DNA of 64,000 bases from Chlorokybus atmophyticus (Eukaryota > Streptophyta > Chlorokybophyceae > Chlorokybales > Chlorokybaceae), in contig RHPI01003330.1 in assembly GCA_009103225.1 (NCBI GenBank), forward strand, positions 672,366 through 736,365. Direction: 5' to 3'. Of this stretch, positions 40,223 through 50,430 are shown piece by piece (position 1 is the first letter of the stretch; the number at the start of each line of letters is the position of its first letter). Under the pieces are notes generated by a model. That model did not search any database and was not told where the DNA came from. It saw only the letters and a list, made by a program, of their open reading frames with translations. A program made the position numbers and the translations under genes.

Positions 40223-41747
40223 TGCTGCAAGTACACATTGTGTGACACGTTGTTTGACACAAACACACTGAAGAGACTCGCCAAGCTGGATGTTTAACAA
40301 TGGCAGCTCATGCAGTTGTCTTTGCTGCTGTGTGCTTAACAGCTTGCAGGCTGCTGTGGACAACATGCATGGAGCCGACGTGTAGCATCCAAGCCAATCA
40401 GCGAAAAATATGTTCGCATAATCCCATCAACGACAATACGCGTATACCGCAACAACGTGTAACAACGTGCCACAAGAACACTAGCATCCAAGGCAGTCAG
40501 CAAACAGACAGGCACGTGAAGCTTGCCAGTGACACCGTCAAGCGACTACCCACGACAGAAAGCGATGCTCAGCTGTGTTCCTACGAGCTGTTTGCTGTAC
40601 ACGACCACACTGACCACAATGAGTTATCACATGTTGAGCTATCACAGCTGCACAACGCAATGCAACCATGACTGCTTCAGCCTTCAAACCTTGCAGCTTG
40701 CAGTTGCAGCGAAGGGAAAATCGGGCGCCAAAGCACACACAAGTCGGCACACGCTTGAGTAGGCCCGGCCAATGCGCAAACGCAGGCGCAGGCGAACAAG
40801 CTTCAACACGCGCTCAGCAATGTATAGCTCAGTTCAGCTCAGCTGAGCTGAAGACTGCCACCATCATGGTCGTCCACGTTGCGCACACTCGCAATGTCAG
40901 GTTTAACCTTTCAGAAACAAGGAACCTGGCCCTGTCGTTGTGCAATTGCAGGCGGCGGTGGCGGTGGCGTACGTGTGCGTCGGGGGAACGAGCGGGGCCA
41001 GTGGAGGCATCTGGCCTTCGCCCTGGCCTGGGCTGGGAGGCTTCAGTGGGCTGCGCTTGTAGCCGCTGGCAGGCAAGCGGCGGTGAGCTGAAGGCGGAGA
41101 GGGGCGCTTTGATATACAGCTAGCCTGCAGCGTGGGCCTTGCTAGTTGCGGATTGTTGGGCTTTTCCGTTTGCCTTCTGCCTGCCTGCCTGGCCGCCCTG
41201 CGTGCGATGTACTCCCCAGCTTTAGAAAGATAGGTATGCAACCATGCCATCAGCCTGGCTGTGTGACCACAGAACTATACGTGCACTGCCCTTGTTTACT
41301 GTAGCTGGCAACATGCATATTGCAACAAAGTTGACACTTGAAACTGCCACTCTAGCGTGAACTGCAGGCCAGCAAGGATGACGTATTGGTCCTAGTTTGT
41401 GTCTGGTGACAGTGAATGTTAAGCTGCAGGCTTGGTCTGAGGTGCTGGCAAGTGGTGTAGCTATATCTCAAATTGGTGTGTGTTCCAACACAGCTTTAAG
41501 TCACCGTTACAAAGCTCATCAGGCAATATGCTTTGCATGAAGCACACCTCATCAGAATGTCGGTGCTGATCGTGACTGGTACACCAAGCTAGTGCCGTTG
41601 GAACTGTACATACTGTCCGTGGTGACAGCTGACGTGTGCGATCCGCTGCAAGTTTCAGCAATATGAGGTTGTTGTGCATCAACTGTGTATTTGCACATTA
41701 CCTGTGCATATGCTTGCTCACAAGCACTTGCATAAGCGTGCACATCA

Positions 41748-41859
41748 ATGCGTACGTGCGCATGCATGTGTGTGCGCATATGCGCCTGCGTGGGTGTGGG
41801 CGCATATGCGCACACACCCACGCGTGCGCACATGTGCACACGCACACGCACATGCACAC
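41748..41859. repeat. alternating purine-pyrimidine tract with cruciform, block A
   Basis: Bases 41748-41785 and 41820-41859 alternate purine and pyrimidine without a break. Between them 41789-41822 is a near-perfect palindrome centred on 'gcgcatatgcgc'. Equivalent CG/CA/TG-alternating tracts lie at about 44678-44830 (block B) and 48840-48990 (block C). Such sequence can adopt Z-DNA or extrude cruciforms; this is inference from composition. Confidence 0.85.
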
Positions 41860-41917
41860 TTGCATGTGGGTGCATCTGTGTTGACATTTTACTGTGTGGC
41901 AGCCATAGCCGACAACC

Positions 41918-42730
41918 ATGCAGACTCGAAGAGCAAGGAAGGCTGCATTGAAGGCCGCTCTCAACGTCAGTCAGGCTCTAGTGTTGGACAACAGCAACTT
42001 GTTGCGAGTCATTTTTAGCACACTGAGCCCAAAGGACTTGGCAATTGCGTGCTGCGTCAACAAGGCATGGAGCCGAACAGCTGTTGAAGCCGAGTCAGGG
42101 CAATACAAGCAGAACTGGCCTTTGCACGAAGGGCTGTTACCTTGCGTACGCGAATGCTACAGCCTGGTCAATAGCCTCCCGCCCGCGTCAAATAGCCATA
42201 CAGGAAGTTGTATGCTCTTCGCCACGCTACGCCTCACCACCAGCACCAACAACAACATTGACAGCCAGCTCCTCCTTGTGCCAGCCGCGCGGGATGTTGC
42301 CGCAGAGAAAACAAGGCCGCTTGTGGGGGATGCGCTTTGTCTGTGGAGGCTCAGACCGTTGAAGTGTGGCAAGCGTTACTACGCAGAGCCAACCAAGACT
42401 GCGCTGGAAGCCTTTGTGCGTGAGACAAAGCTCGAGCTGTTCCTGCTGTCGACTGATGACGGCACGTTGGCTCATGTTCCTGCAGATGGTTACGTTTGCT
42501 GCACGAATTTCGAATCTGATAGCACCAACCCTTTGGTGGCCTTCATGGGGTGGGTCATGCAGCCGCTAGTGGTGACGGGAGCACAGCGGCCCACTTATTA
42601 TTTCTATGCGATGTTTGACAAAGCTGATGATGATGATGCTCTAATGGTATTATCCTATGGGCAGCTGACGATTGATTATGAAACAAACAAAACGCACTGG
42701 AGTCAGCTAGTCACTGCTGATAGACTCTAA
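41918..42730 (+). CDS. F-box-like protein, intact family member A
   Basis: 270-codon intronless frame starting MQTRRARKAALKAALN. Residues about 27-60 ('LLRVIFSTLSPKDLAIACCV' followed by 'NKAWSRTA') fit an F-box, the SKP1-binding motif of SCF ubiquitin ligase adaptors: hydrophobic L..IFSTL..., then a CVNKAW core. The remaining ~200 residues have no named repeats. Shared landmarks with the paralogues are 'LLLVPAARDVAAEKTR', 'YYAEPTKTALEAFVRETKLE', 'VTGAQRPTYYFYAMFDKADD' and 'HWSQLVTADRL', the last being the C-terminus before TAA. This second part may be a substrate-recognition domain confined to this family. 'gtggcag' 22 bases before the ATG could be a 3' splice site of a leader intron containing the alternating tract. 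It is the only copy with both an ATG and an unbroken frame. Function as an F-box protein is inferred from the motif only. Confidence 0.8.
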   Translation: MQTRRARKAALKAALNVSQALVLDNSNLLRVIFSTLSPKDLAIACCVNKAWSRTAVEAESGQYKQNWPLHEGLLPCVRECYSLVNSLPPASNSHTGSCMLFATLRLTTSTNNNIDSQLLLVPAARDVAAEKTRPLVGDALCLWRLRPLKCGKRYYAEPTKTALEAFVRETKLELFLLSTDDGTLAHVPADGYVCCTNFESDSTNPLVAFMGWVMQPLVVTGAQRPTYYFYAMFDKADDDDALMVLSYGQLTIDYETNKTHWSQLVTADRL

Positions 42731-43664
42731 AAGGGCAGCCCATCAATGGCAGTCTTGAAGTTGAACGCACTTATCAAGCTTGTTGATTTGTTTTCATCTA
42801 GGCTTGTTTCATTCACACTGCATGTGCTAAGAAAAACTACCAGATGCATGGTATACATGCATAGGTATGAGTCATGCATATCTCCTTCTGTGGGTAGACA
42901 AGCCACACACAATCCTTTCTCTGCAATACACGTACCTTCACGACGGGTATTGTCCTGTCCAAAACACGAACAGAACACAAGGCCCCACACTGAGCAATGC
43001 TACATGACAACCACAGGGACTGTGCGTACAACCCGCTGGTTGTGCACGTTTCTTACAACATAGCCACAAACTCCAAACCCACACCTCCGCCGCGGACCCT
43101 AACCAGCACTGGAACATGCGTGCGCGCGGGCGCAGCATGCTACAAGCATGAAGGGAGGGGCACTGAGTGGACCTGCCAGATGGAGGGACCCTCGTGAGGG
43201 TGGGATGGGCCGTAATTGACTGAGTGGGACGGGCGGAAGAGGTCGGAGAAGGGGGAGTGTGACAGAGACAACAACAGCGAGGAGAGAGGAGGCAAGGAGA
43301 GAGGGAGGAGGGGAAGGAGGGAGCGAGGCAGAGGCAGAGCAGGAGGGAGGGAGGGACCAAGGGAGGAGGGAGAGGGAGTGGAAGGGGCGCTGTCAATGCT
43401 GCTGCTGCCTGTGCTTGTACCCCGCTGCCTGCTGACTGTTAGACGTCAACCACGCCACTGCGTGCGCGTGATTACATGCATGCATGCCTGTATGCCTAAC
43501 GGGGTTGGGTTAGTAGTGAAGATAGGTAAGTAGTAAATAGGTGAGCAGCCCGGTGAATATCAGCACTTGGTGGTGTGGTGAGCTGCTTGTGTCGCATGTC
43601 TCACGCTCTCATGCATGTCTCACACTCTCATGCATGTCACAACTTAATGCATCGCGATATATAT

Positions 43665-43835
43665 TACACCAACAAGAAAGCACCCCTAGCCTACTGCCGA
43701 CTGGCGAACTCGCAATCCTTAGCACAAGTAATACAGAATAGCTTTTCCTCATCAGCCTTCAGCAATGACACCACAGCAGCGCAGATGACACTCACCCCAG
43801 CAGATCAAGCCGCAGCGTGAGGGAAGCGACTCAAA
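43665..43835 (-). pseudogene. broken-off 3' tail of the Rieske oxygenase gene, copy in block A
   Basis: On the plus strand 'cccctagcctactgccgact', 'ggcgaactcgcaatcctt', 'cttttcctcatcagccttca' and 'gccgcagcgtgagggaag' follow 51196-51345, the last coding exon (YTKDREFAIRQ region) of the intact gene at 51205. Small changes close the frame, and the rest of the gene is absent. Confidence 0.85.
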
Positions 43836-43917
43836 CGCGAGCTGCCATGCAAGTGTGCAAGTCAGGCGGCGGTGGTGGTGGCGCACGCGTGCGTGTGCGG
43901 AGAAAGGGGAAAGCGGG

Positions 43918-43974
43918 GCTCAAGCCAGTCCCAGCTGAGAGGGCAGTCGCCTCTCAGCTGGGACTGGCTTGAGC
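43918..43974. repeat. perfect hairpin, 25-nt arms, 7-nt loop
   Basis: 'gctcaagccagtcccagctg' plus 'agagg' (43918-43942) is matched exactly by its reverse complement at 43950-43974. Blocks A and C lack this inverted partner, so it arose in block B after duplication. Confidence 0.95.
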
Positions 43975-44873
43975 TGGGAGCCATCACTGCCTGCCCCTGT
44001 AGTAGCTGGTAGGTGAGGGCGGCGGCGAGCTGTGCGGGCAGGGCGGCGCTCTCACATAGCCGGCCTTGTTAGTTGTTGGGTGGGCTTCTACACCTGTCGG
44101 CCTCCCTGCCTGCCTCCCTGCCTGGCCTGTCGGTGTGCGGTGCTCTCTCCACTTTGAAAATCAGGTAGGCAGCAATGCCATCAGCCTGGCTGTATGACCG
44201 ACATGCTATACATGCAATGCATAGATAGTTTGTTTAGGGTGTTTTCAGCTGGTAAGCTGTTCAGGGGTGCTTTTAGCTGGTAACATGCATGTGCCAACAC
44301 TCGTGTATGCAACGATCTAGCGAACTGCAGGCCAGGATAACGGTGGTCACGGTTAGTGTTTGGAGTCAGTGTAGTAAGCTGCAGGCTTAGTCTGTGGTCC
44401 CGGCAAAGGTGTAGCGTCAGTGTCACAAGCATGCTGCTGTGTTGCCATTACAGTTGCCAACCACAGCTGTCAACTGTATGACAAGATTGCACTGAATGAA
44501 GCACTTCATGTCCATTGGTGCTGATCGTAAATGGTCGATCAGACCAGTGCCGATCGAACCTGTAGAGAACGGTCTATTCTGACTTGCGAGCTACGACTAT
44601 TGTGTGCAAGCCGTTGCAAGTTCTGTAAAACAGGTGTTCGCTGACTGCGTATCTATATACTTACGTCGGCCCATGCCTGCGCGTATGCTTGTGCACAAAC
44701 ACCCGCACACCTGCTGCGGACATGCGCATGCGCACGCACGTAATCACGAACGCACATACGTGCGTGGGCATACACGCCCGTGCGCACATGCACGCCCACG
44801 TGTGCGCCGCGCGGCACATGTGCACATGCATTTGTGGGTGCAGCTGTGTCACCAGTTTTCTGTTGCACAGGCA

Positions 44874-45659
44874 ATGCAGTCAGGCACTGCAAAGGAGGCT
44901 GTGTGTGATGCCGCCCTCAACATTGAGGGCAAAAGCTGCCAAACTCGTGTTGGACAACACGGACCTGTTGAGTGCCATCTTCAGCACGCTAAGCCCGAAA
45001 GCGCTGGCAATCGCACGCTGCGTCAACAAGGCATGGAGCCGAACAGCTGTTGAAGCCGAGGCTGCGCAGTTCAAACAGAGATGGCCTTCGCATGAAGGGC
45101 TGTAGAGTGCGTGCGCAAATGCCGGCTCTTGAACAGTTTCCGGCGCCAGTTCCACACAGGAAGATGCATGCTCTTTTGCACGCTACGCCTCAACAACGGC
45201 CAGCTCCTCCTTGTGCCATCCGCGCAGGATGTTACCGCACAGAAGAAGAAGTTTCAAAGGCATGCATTGTGTTTGGCTATGCACAAACCGTCGAAATGTT
45301 GCAAGAGTCATTGCATTGATCCCACGAGGGCCGCGCTCGAAGCCTTTATACGCGAGACAAAGGTTGAGCTGTTCTTGCTGAGGACTGACGCCACGTTGGG
45401 GCGTGTCTCTGCACAAGTTAATGCAAACTACAATGTGTTGGCAACTGAAGTGAGCGAGCAAAGTTGGATGATGAAGGCGCCGGCCTATGCGTCGTGGATG
45501 ATTGACCCGCTGGTTGGAGAGAACTGCTGGGAGCCCGGCTTCCATTTCCGTGTATGGACTAACAAAGACATCATGCTGTGCCAAGGGGAGCTCTGGAATT
45601 ATTCTTGGCCAAGCAGGACACACTGGACTGAGCTGGTCATTGCTGATAGCGACGTATGA
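44874..45659 (+). pseudogene. F-box-like family member B, two frameshifts
   Basis: It starts MQSGTAKEAVCDAALN at 44874, then loses frame near 44930. The next frame reads 'LVLDNTDLLSAIFSTLSPKA' and 'ARCVNKAWSRTAVEAEAAQF' and stops at a TAG near 45103, where the intact gene A has one more T. The rest continues in a third frame from 45111: 'MLFCTLRLNNGQLLLVPSAQ', 'ALEAFIRETKVELFLLRTD', and ends 'HWTELVIADSDV' with TGA. Both breaks are single-base sized. Likely a pseudogene, unless these are sequencing errors. Confidence 0.85.
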
Positions 45660-46099
45660 ATGCAGCAGTGCCTGCTAACCTCAGTCTGCATGCCATTCGC
45701 AAGGTAGAAATATGGTAAAGCTACGCATGTTGGCAGACATTGCCCTGGCGCGTTATACTGCACGCGGACGGGATGCGCGGCAATGTACTCTTGCACAGGG
45801 CTGGACATGTGGAGCTGTGCTTTTATCTCTTGCTGCTCTGGTGGTCTGATGCTGTGAGTGAGAGTATGTTGGAGACGGCGTGGTGTGATGGAAACAGTAT
45901 GTGGTTTGAGGTTCACATCTGTATCGAAGTGTCCCTTGGCTTGATTGGTCTAGGTGTGTGTACATAAATCTCCAAGACTATTCTACACATGCAATGAATG
46001 CATTAAACACGTTGAACATGTCCAGCAGCAGCCAATCAGCTCACCATTGTGCTGGGAGAAGTAACCACTTGAGATCATGGTATGCTGTTGTTGTCATGA

Positions 46100-46373
46100 C
46101 TAGCGACGATTGGTTTACAGCTTGCTAAAGTTGACAAACAGCGTGCACTAGCTGCGCACGCGTCCCAATCATTTGCGCGCAGGCCATCTTTGCTTGAATC
46201 ATGTGGCCTTGGCTTTCATGGAGAGACTCTATGTCTTACTAAAGCAACGCATGACAACCACGTCCTTTGCAGAGAGTGTGCTGACGATGGCGTGCGTGAT
46301 GCCAATGCTGTCCAATGTGTGGGAAGCAAAAGCCAGCGCGGGAAGGCTTGCCGGCTGCACTCTGAGTCTGCAT
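46100..46373 (-). pseudogene. F-box-like family member E, truncated and frameshifted
   Basis: It parallels the 5' third of member D on the minus strand: ATG at 46373 (MQTQSAAGKPSRAG), then, in another frame, 'SIGITHAIVSTLSAKDVVVM' and 'RCFSKT' followed by a stop. The plus-strand sequence 'ttcatggagagactctatgtcttac' area and 'gcagagagtgtgctgacgatggcg' area align with 40030-40110. Homology fades near 46100. 'cttgcag' lies just before the ATG, as in D. Confidence 0.7.
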
Positions 46374-46546
46374 TGCTGCAAGCACACAATATGTGACATA
46401 TCCGACAACGCACCACACGGCACAGATACGCCAAGCTGGCTCCTTCACATCAGCAGCTCATGCAGCTGTTGTTGCACATGTGTGCTTTGCTTGGTAAGCG
46501 AATCTGCAGTACAGGTTAATTCACTCAGAATGCACGAAGCGCAGTG

Positions 46547-46674
46547 CTCAGCGATGTTGCTATGGACTATGTTCTCACAAGCTTAGCAACCACCAGACAG
46601 ATGCACACCGCTCAGCGATGTTGCTATGGACTATGTTCTCACAAGCTTAGCAACCACCAGACAGATGCACACCG
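46547..46674. repeat. exact 64-bp tandem duplication
   Basis: The unit starting 'ctcagcgatgttgctatgga' and ending 'agatgcacaccg' occurs twice without a difference (46547-46610, 46611-46674). The lack of differences suggests a recent event or an assembly effect. Confidence 0.97.
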
Positions 46675-48029
46675 CAATGCAGCAGACACATGCCCGCGCC
46701 CGTGTGGGCATGTGATGAACTTTGGCATGCTTGTTGTATGACCAACGGGGCCGGCTAAGGCTACGTATAGTGTATACTAACAAAGCTATTAGCCCGGTGG
46801 TTTAAACTGTGTGGCTAGGCATGCTATGAGTGTGAATGCGGTGCATGTCACTTGCTTGTTGTGAGCACACTATACCGGCACAGCAGCATACCCCATACAC
46901 AAGATTGATTCTGCCGCCCGTTGAGGGTGCCAGCTTGGAACCATGTTTCGGAATAGATATTGTCGCTTCAATGCGGAAGTGGAAATCGCGCATGGTACTC
47001 AATATCACAATTACGGGCAGCCACAACTTAGGGGTTAGTGGCACAGTTTGCGGTGCGCAGCAAGCACTTGAAGTACGCGTCCCATCAATCCCACGGAACC
47101 CGCTAATATCGAAGTAGCATGGCCGGATGGGACGACCATGTCTAATCTTGTTGACCACTTGCATGCGTTAAGCATCAAATGCCCGTCAGCTGAAAACGCG
47201 GAATCCATCCATGATTTGTGAATGTATTTTGCAAGCGCAGGTTGGTCACATTTTTACGCGCTCAAGCCCCCGCCATCATAGCGCTAGCTGCAGTGCATGC
47301 AGGCGCCTTCTTGCGCGTGCACTATAGGCAGCACATAGTCTTTACCGATACTGCTTGTGTACTACAACCCGTAGTACAGCTTACTGTATGATTATGTCGT
47401 GGAGTAAGCAAATGTCTTTAATCACAACGGCCAATTGGCACCAATACCCATGTAATATAATATTTCAAACCTTACATATGTTGAAGTTGAAAGGGAAGAA
47501 AGGTGCCAAGGTTCAAGCCTGGCTATAGCGCAGCCGCAAGAGCAAACAAGCTTAGGGGTGCGCGCATCTTGTCATAGCAGAGCATGCATGGTACATGACA
47601 TCAGTTTGCATTCAGTGGACCATCGGGCTACTCTACCATGCTTCCCTGCTGCCTCTGCCCCGTTAGACATGCGGTAGTCATCATGCAGTTGTAATCACCT
47701 GCCCACACGGGCGCTGGTTAGTTGCTGGTGTTGTTGGTCAGGCAGTCAGCACGAACTGATGTGTGCCTACTTCATTGCATATCATGTGCTAATCTTGCAT
47801 TTTGTGTACACAACGACTTGAAAATTGCCACCATTGCCACCGCCGCTGCCATCCACATCACACAATGTCGCCATCGACTTTTCCTGTTTCAATCATCTTG
47901 CATGGGTTGCATATACTAGACTTCTGGAACCCAACCAGCCTCGCTAGCACGTGTTGGGTGAACTCAAGGAGTGTTACTCAAGGGGGGGAAAACAAAACGA
48001 ATGACAAATCCATCCTGCCCTGCAAGCCT
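46675..48029. other. gene-free stretch
   Basis: Closed or short frames on both strands, no recognised protein or RNA. The stretch lies between the broken F-box copies and block C. Confidence 0.5.
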
Positions 48030-49127
48030 GCGAGCCAAGTCAGGCGGCGGTGGAGACGGTGGTGGCGGCATACGTGGTGGCATGTGTCTCAAGCATTGGC
48101 AACTTGCTTCTTCCTCTGGCCTGGGCTCAGGGAGGCTTCAAGGGTAGGTAACTGACGGCGAGCGTTAGTATGGCAGGGCGGAGTTCTCACATAGCCGGCA
48201 GCAGTGGGCCAGCTTTGCTAGTTGTTGTTGGATGGGCTTGTCTTGCCTGCCTGCGTGCCTGCATTTATGCATGCCTGACCACATGCTTGCAAGCTGTGGC
48301 CGCTATGTGTGCGGTTCTCTCCCCAGCTCGAGAAGAACAGGTAGGCAACAATGCCATCAGCTGGCTGTTTGACCAACATACCACATGTGCAATGCACACA
48401 TGGTTTAATGTGGGGTGTTTAGCTGGTAACTTGCATATGCCAAAGTCAACACTTCAGAATGCCAGTCTAGCTAAAAATGCAGGCCAGCAAGGATAATAGC
48501 AATGGTCACATTGTATGATGACAGTGACTAGTAACAAGCTGGGTGGTCTGAGGTGCTGGCAAGTGCTGTAGCTTCGCTTGTCACAAGTCAGTTCTAGCGT
48601 GCTGCATACGGGTTTGTTGGCCAACATAGCTGTCCAAGTCGCGACAGTTGCATAGCTCATCAGACAGGAAAGTGCATTCAACGAAGCACTCCATGTCACC
48701 TGCCATGCTAATCCATGCTGATTGTAGATGGTAGACCAGGCTAGTGCGGTTGAATCCTGTAGGGAATGGTCTGGTATAACAGCTTGCAAGCTGCAATTGA
48801 CGTGTGCAAGCCGTTGCAAGCTTCAGCTCTGAGGATTATGTTCACTGACTGCGTAGCACATGCCGGCCCGTATGCTCGCGCACAGCCGCCCACACACGTG
48901 CTTGTGCACAGATATGCACGTGTGCATGAACATGTGTGCATATGCTTATGCGTGCATGCACATGTGGGCTTGCAAAAGCATGCACACATGCATAGAGCAC
49001 CCGCAGTAGCATGCACGCACTCGCTTGCAAACCACAGCGAGCGCAGCAGGCAAGCACAGAGCAGCGGGGGGGTTATGCATGTGTGTTGGTATCTGTGTTT
49101 GAAATGTCCATTGTGATGCAACTGTAG

Positions 49128-49937
49128 GCGGCGATTCTGCACACCCGCGATGCTGCATGGGATGCCTTTCTCAACACTAAGGACCCATGCTGCCAGGCTC
49201 GTGTGTTGCACAACACCGACCTGTTGCGTGCCATCTTCAGCACGCTGAACCCGAAAGATTTGGCAATTGTGCGCTGCGTCAATAAAGAATGGAGCCAAAC
49301 AGCTATCGAAGTCGAGGCCGTGCAGTTTGAACAGAGATGGCCTTCACACAAAGGGTTGTTGGAGCCTGTGCGCGAGTGCTACAGCCTGTTCAACAGCCTC
49401 CCACCCTCAAACAGTACCAAAGGAAGATGCTTGACTTTCTGCACGCTGCGCCTTGAAATCGACAACAGCAGCCAGCTCCTCCTTGTGCCAGCCGCACGGG
49501 ATGTTGCAGCACGAACGACAAGGAAGCTTGTAGGGGATGCCTTCTGTGTTTATATGCGCACTCCGTTGAAGTGTAGCAAGCGTTACTATGCAGAGCCAAC
49601 GAGGGCCGCGCTTGAAGCCTTTGCGCGTAAGACAAAGCTCGAGCTGTTTCTGCTGAGGTTTGATTACGGCATGCTGGCGTATATTGCTGCAGATGTTGGC
49701 GTCACTTGCATGCAAGTGCCACCTGAAGGCAGCAGCAAATGGGTGGCCTGCATACGGTGGGTCATTCACCCGCTGGTTGTGACAGGAGCACCGCGGCCCA
49801 CCTATCGTTGCTCTGTGTGGTTTGACAAAGATGATGGTGATGGTGCTATGATGATGCTATCTGATGGGCAGCTGACGGTTGAAAATTGCAGAAGCAGAAC
49901 GCACTGGAGTCAGCTGGTCACTGCTGATAATTTTTGA
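49128..49937 (+). CDS. F-box-like protein, family member C (open frame without ATG)
   Basis: The frame is open from just after a TAG near 49125 to TGA at 49935-49937. It reads 'DAFLNTKDPCCQARVLHNTD', the F-box 'LLRAIFSTLNPKDLAIVRCV' and 'NKEWSQTAIEVEAVQF'. Then come 'QLLLVPAARDVAARTTRK', 'YYAEPTRAALEAFARKTKLE', 'VVTGAPRPTYRCSVWFDKDD' and the C-terminus 'HWSQLVTADNF'. The codon where members A and B have the start ATG is CTG here, and no in-frame ATG precedes the F-box. Either an upstream exon supplies the start through the acceptor-like 'ctgtag', or a non-ATG start is used, or it is a young pseudogene. Over 240 codons without a break argues for recent or current coding. Confidence 0.6.
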   Translation, partial: AAILHTRDAAWDAFLNTKDPCCQARVLHNTDLLRAIFSTLNPKDLAIVRCVNKEWSQTAIEVEAVQFEQRWPSHKGLLEPVRECYSLFNSLPPSNSTKGRCLTFCTLRLEIDNSSQLLLVPAARDVAARTTRKLVGDAFCVYMRTPLKCSKRYYAEPTRAALEAFARKTKLELFLLRFDYGMLAYIAADVGVTCMQVPPEGSSKWVACIRWVIHPLVVTGAPRPTYRCSVWFDKDDGDGAMMMLSDGQLTVENCRSRTHWSQLVTADNF

Positions 49938-50317
49938 AAGAGCAGCAGTCACCAGCTATGGCACAACACAGCATGGCATGCCTTGTGTAAGCTATGGCAT
50001 ATCTTCTCTTATACACAAGCTGAATGAAACTTATTTTTTAGAGAGAAGTCATAGCTGCATATGCATACGCACCTCATTTTATGCACACAGTGCGTGATTG
50101 TCCACATTCTCATCGCATGATTTGTACACTGCCCGGTGGTCATGATAGATGTGAGTGTGGTTATGGTTAAGTGTCTATGCATGTGTCGTGCATGTTGCAT
50201 ACATCACGTGCATATTCTGTACACTGTAACGCTAGTCTCAATGCAAGTCTAATCCACAGCATACGTTACAGGACAACCAGGGACCACGCACAACCCGCTG
50301 TTTTCCACAACTCCTAT

Positions 50318-50425
50318 GGCAACAAGAAGCACCTAGCTTACTGAACGGTGAAATTGCAGTTCTTAACAGCTGTTAGTGTACGAGCCGTAAAACTTCTCCT
50401 CGTCGGCCTTGACAAACTACACCAC
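50318..50425 (-). pseudogene. broken-off 3' tail of the Rieske oxygenase gene, copy in block C
   Basis: Plus-strand 'cacctagcttactgaacggt', 'gccgtaaaacttctcctcgt' and 'cggccttgacaaactacacc' follow 51194-51290 of the intact gene, covering the stop codon and the last ~25 codons in degraded form. The match ends near 50425. Confidence 0.8.
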
Positions 50426-50430
50426 AAATG

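Larger units (their letters stand above)
40950..43835. repeat. segmental duplication block A
   Basis: This block matches block B (from 43855) and block C (48030-50430). Shared landmarks in order: 'aggcggcggtgg' (40953, 43865, 48039), 'ggaggcttca'/'ctggcaggcaag' region, 'tgccatcagcctggctgt' (41247, 44176, 48352 areas), 'ctgcaggccag' (41365, 44323, 48478), 'tgctgatcgt' (41564, 44519), an alternating purine-pyrimidine tract, the F-box-like gene, then in A and C a 'acaaccagggac'-like stretch and the broken 3' tail of the Rieske oxygenase gene. A GA-rich insertion (43240-43390) interrupts the block between gene and tail. Confidence 0.85.
43855..45960. repeat. segmental duplication block B
   Basis: Second copy of the block described at 40950, directly after the oxygenase tail of block A. 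It carries the frameshifted F-box member B. The oxygenase tail was not found after it; instead the region runs into the minus-strand relict E. Confidence 0.75.
48030..50430. repeat. segmental duplication block C
   Basis: Third copy of the block described at 40950: 'caagtcaggcggcggtgg' at 48035 matches 43858, followed by the same landmarks, the alternating tract, F-box member C, a 'acaaccagggaccacgcacaa' stretch at 50273 and a second oxygenase tail. Confidence 0.85.

Noticed and set aside
39399-40366. Reading member D as three separate small genes
   Set aside because: The three frames line up end to end with the single 270-residue protein at 41918, so it is one broken gene.
47505-47535. tRNA T-arm-like 'ccaaggttcaagcctgg'
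   Set aside because: The stem has a mismatch and no acceptor, D or anticodon arms could be placed on either strand.
41748-48990. CRISPR-like or satellite interpretation of the CA/TG tracts
   Set aside because: There is no regular repeat-spacer structure, and the DNA is clearly eukaryotic with spliced genes.
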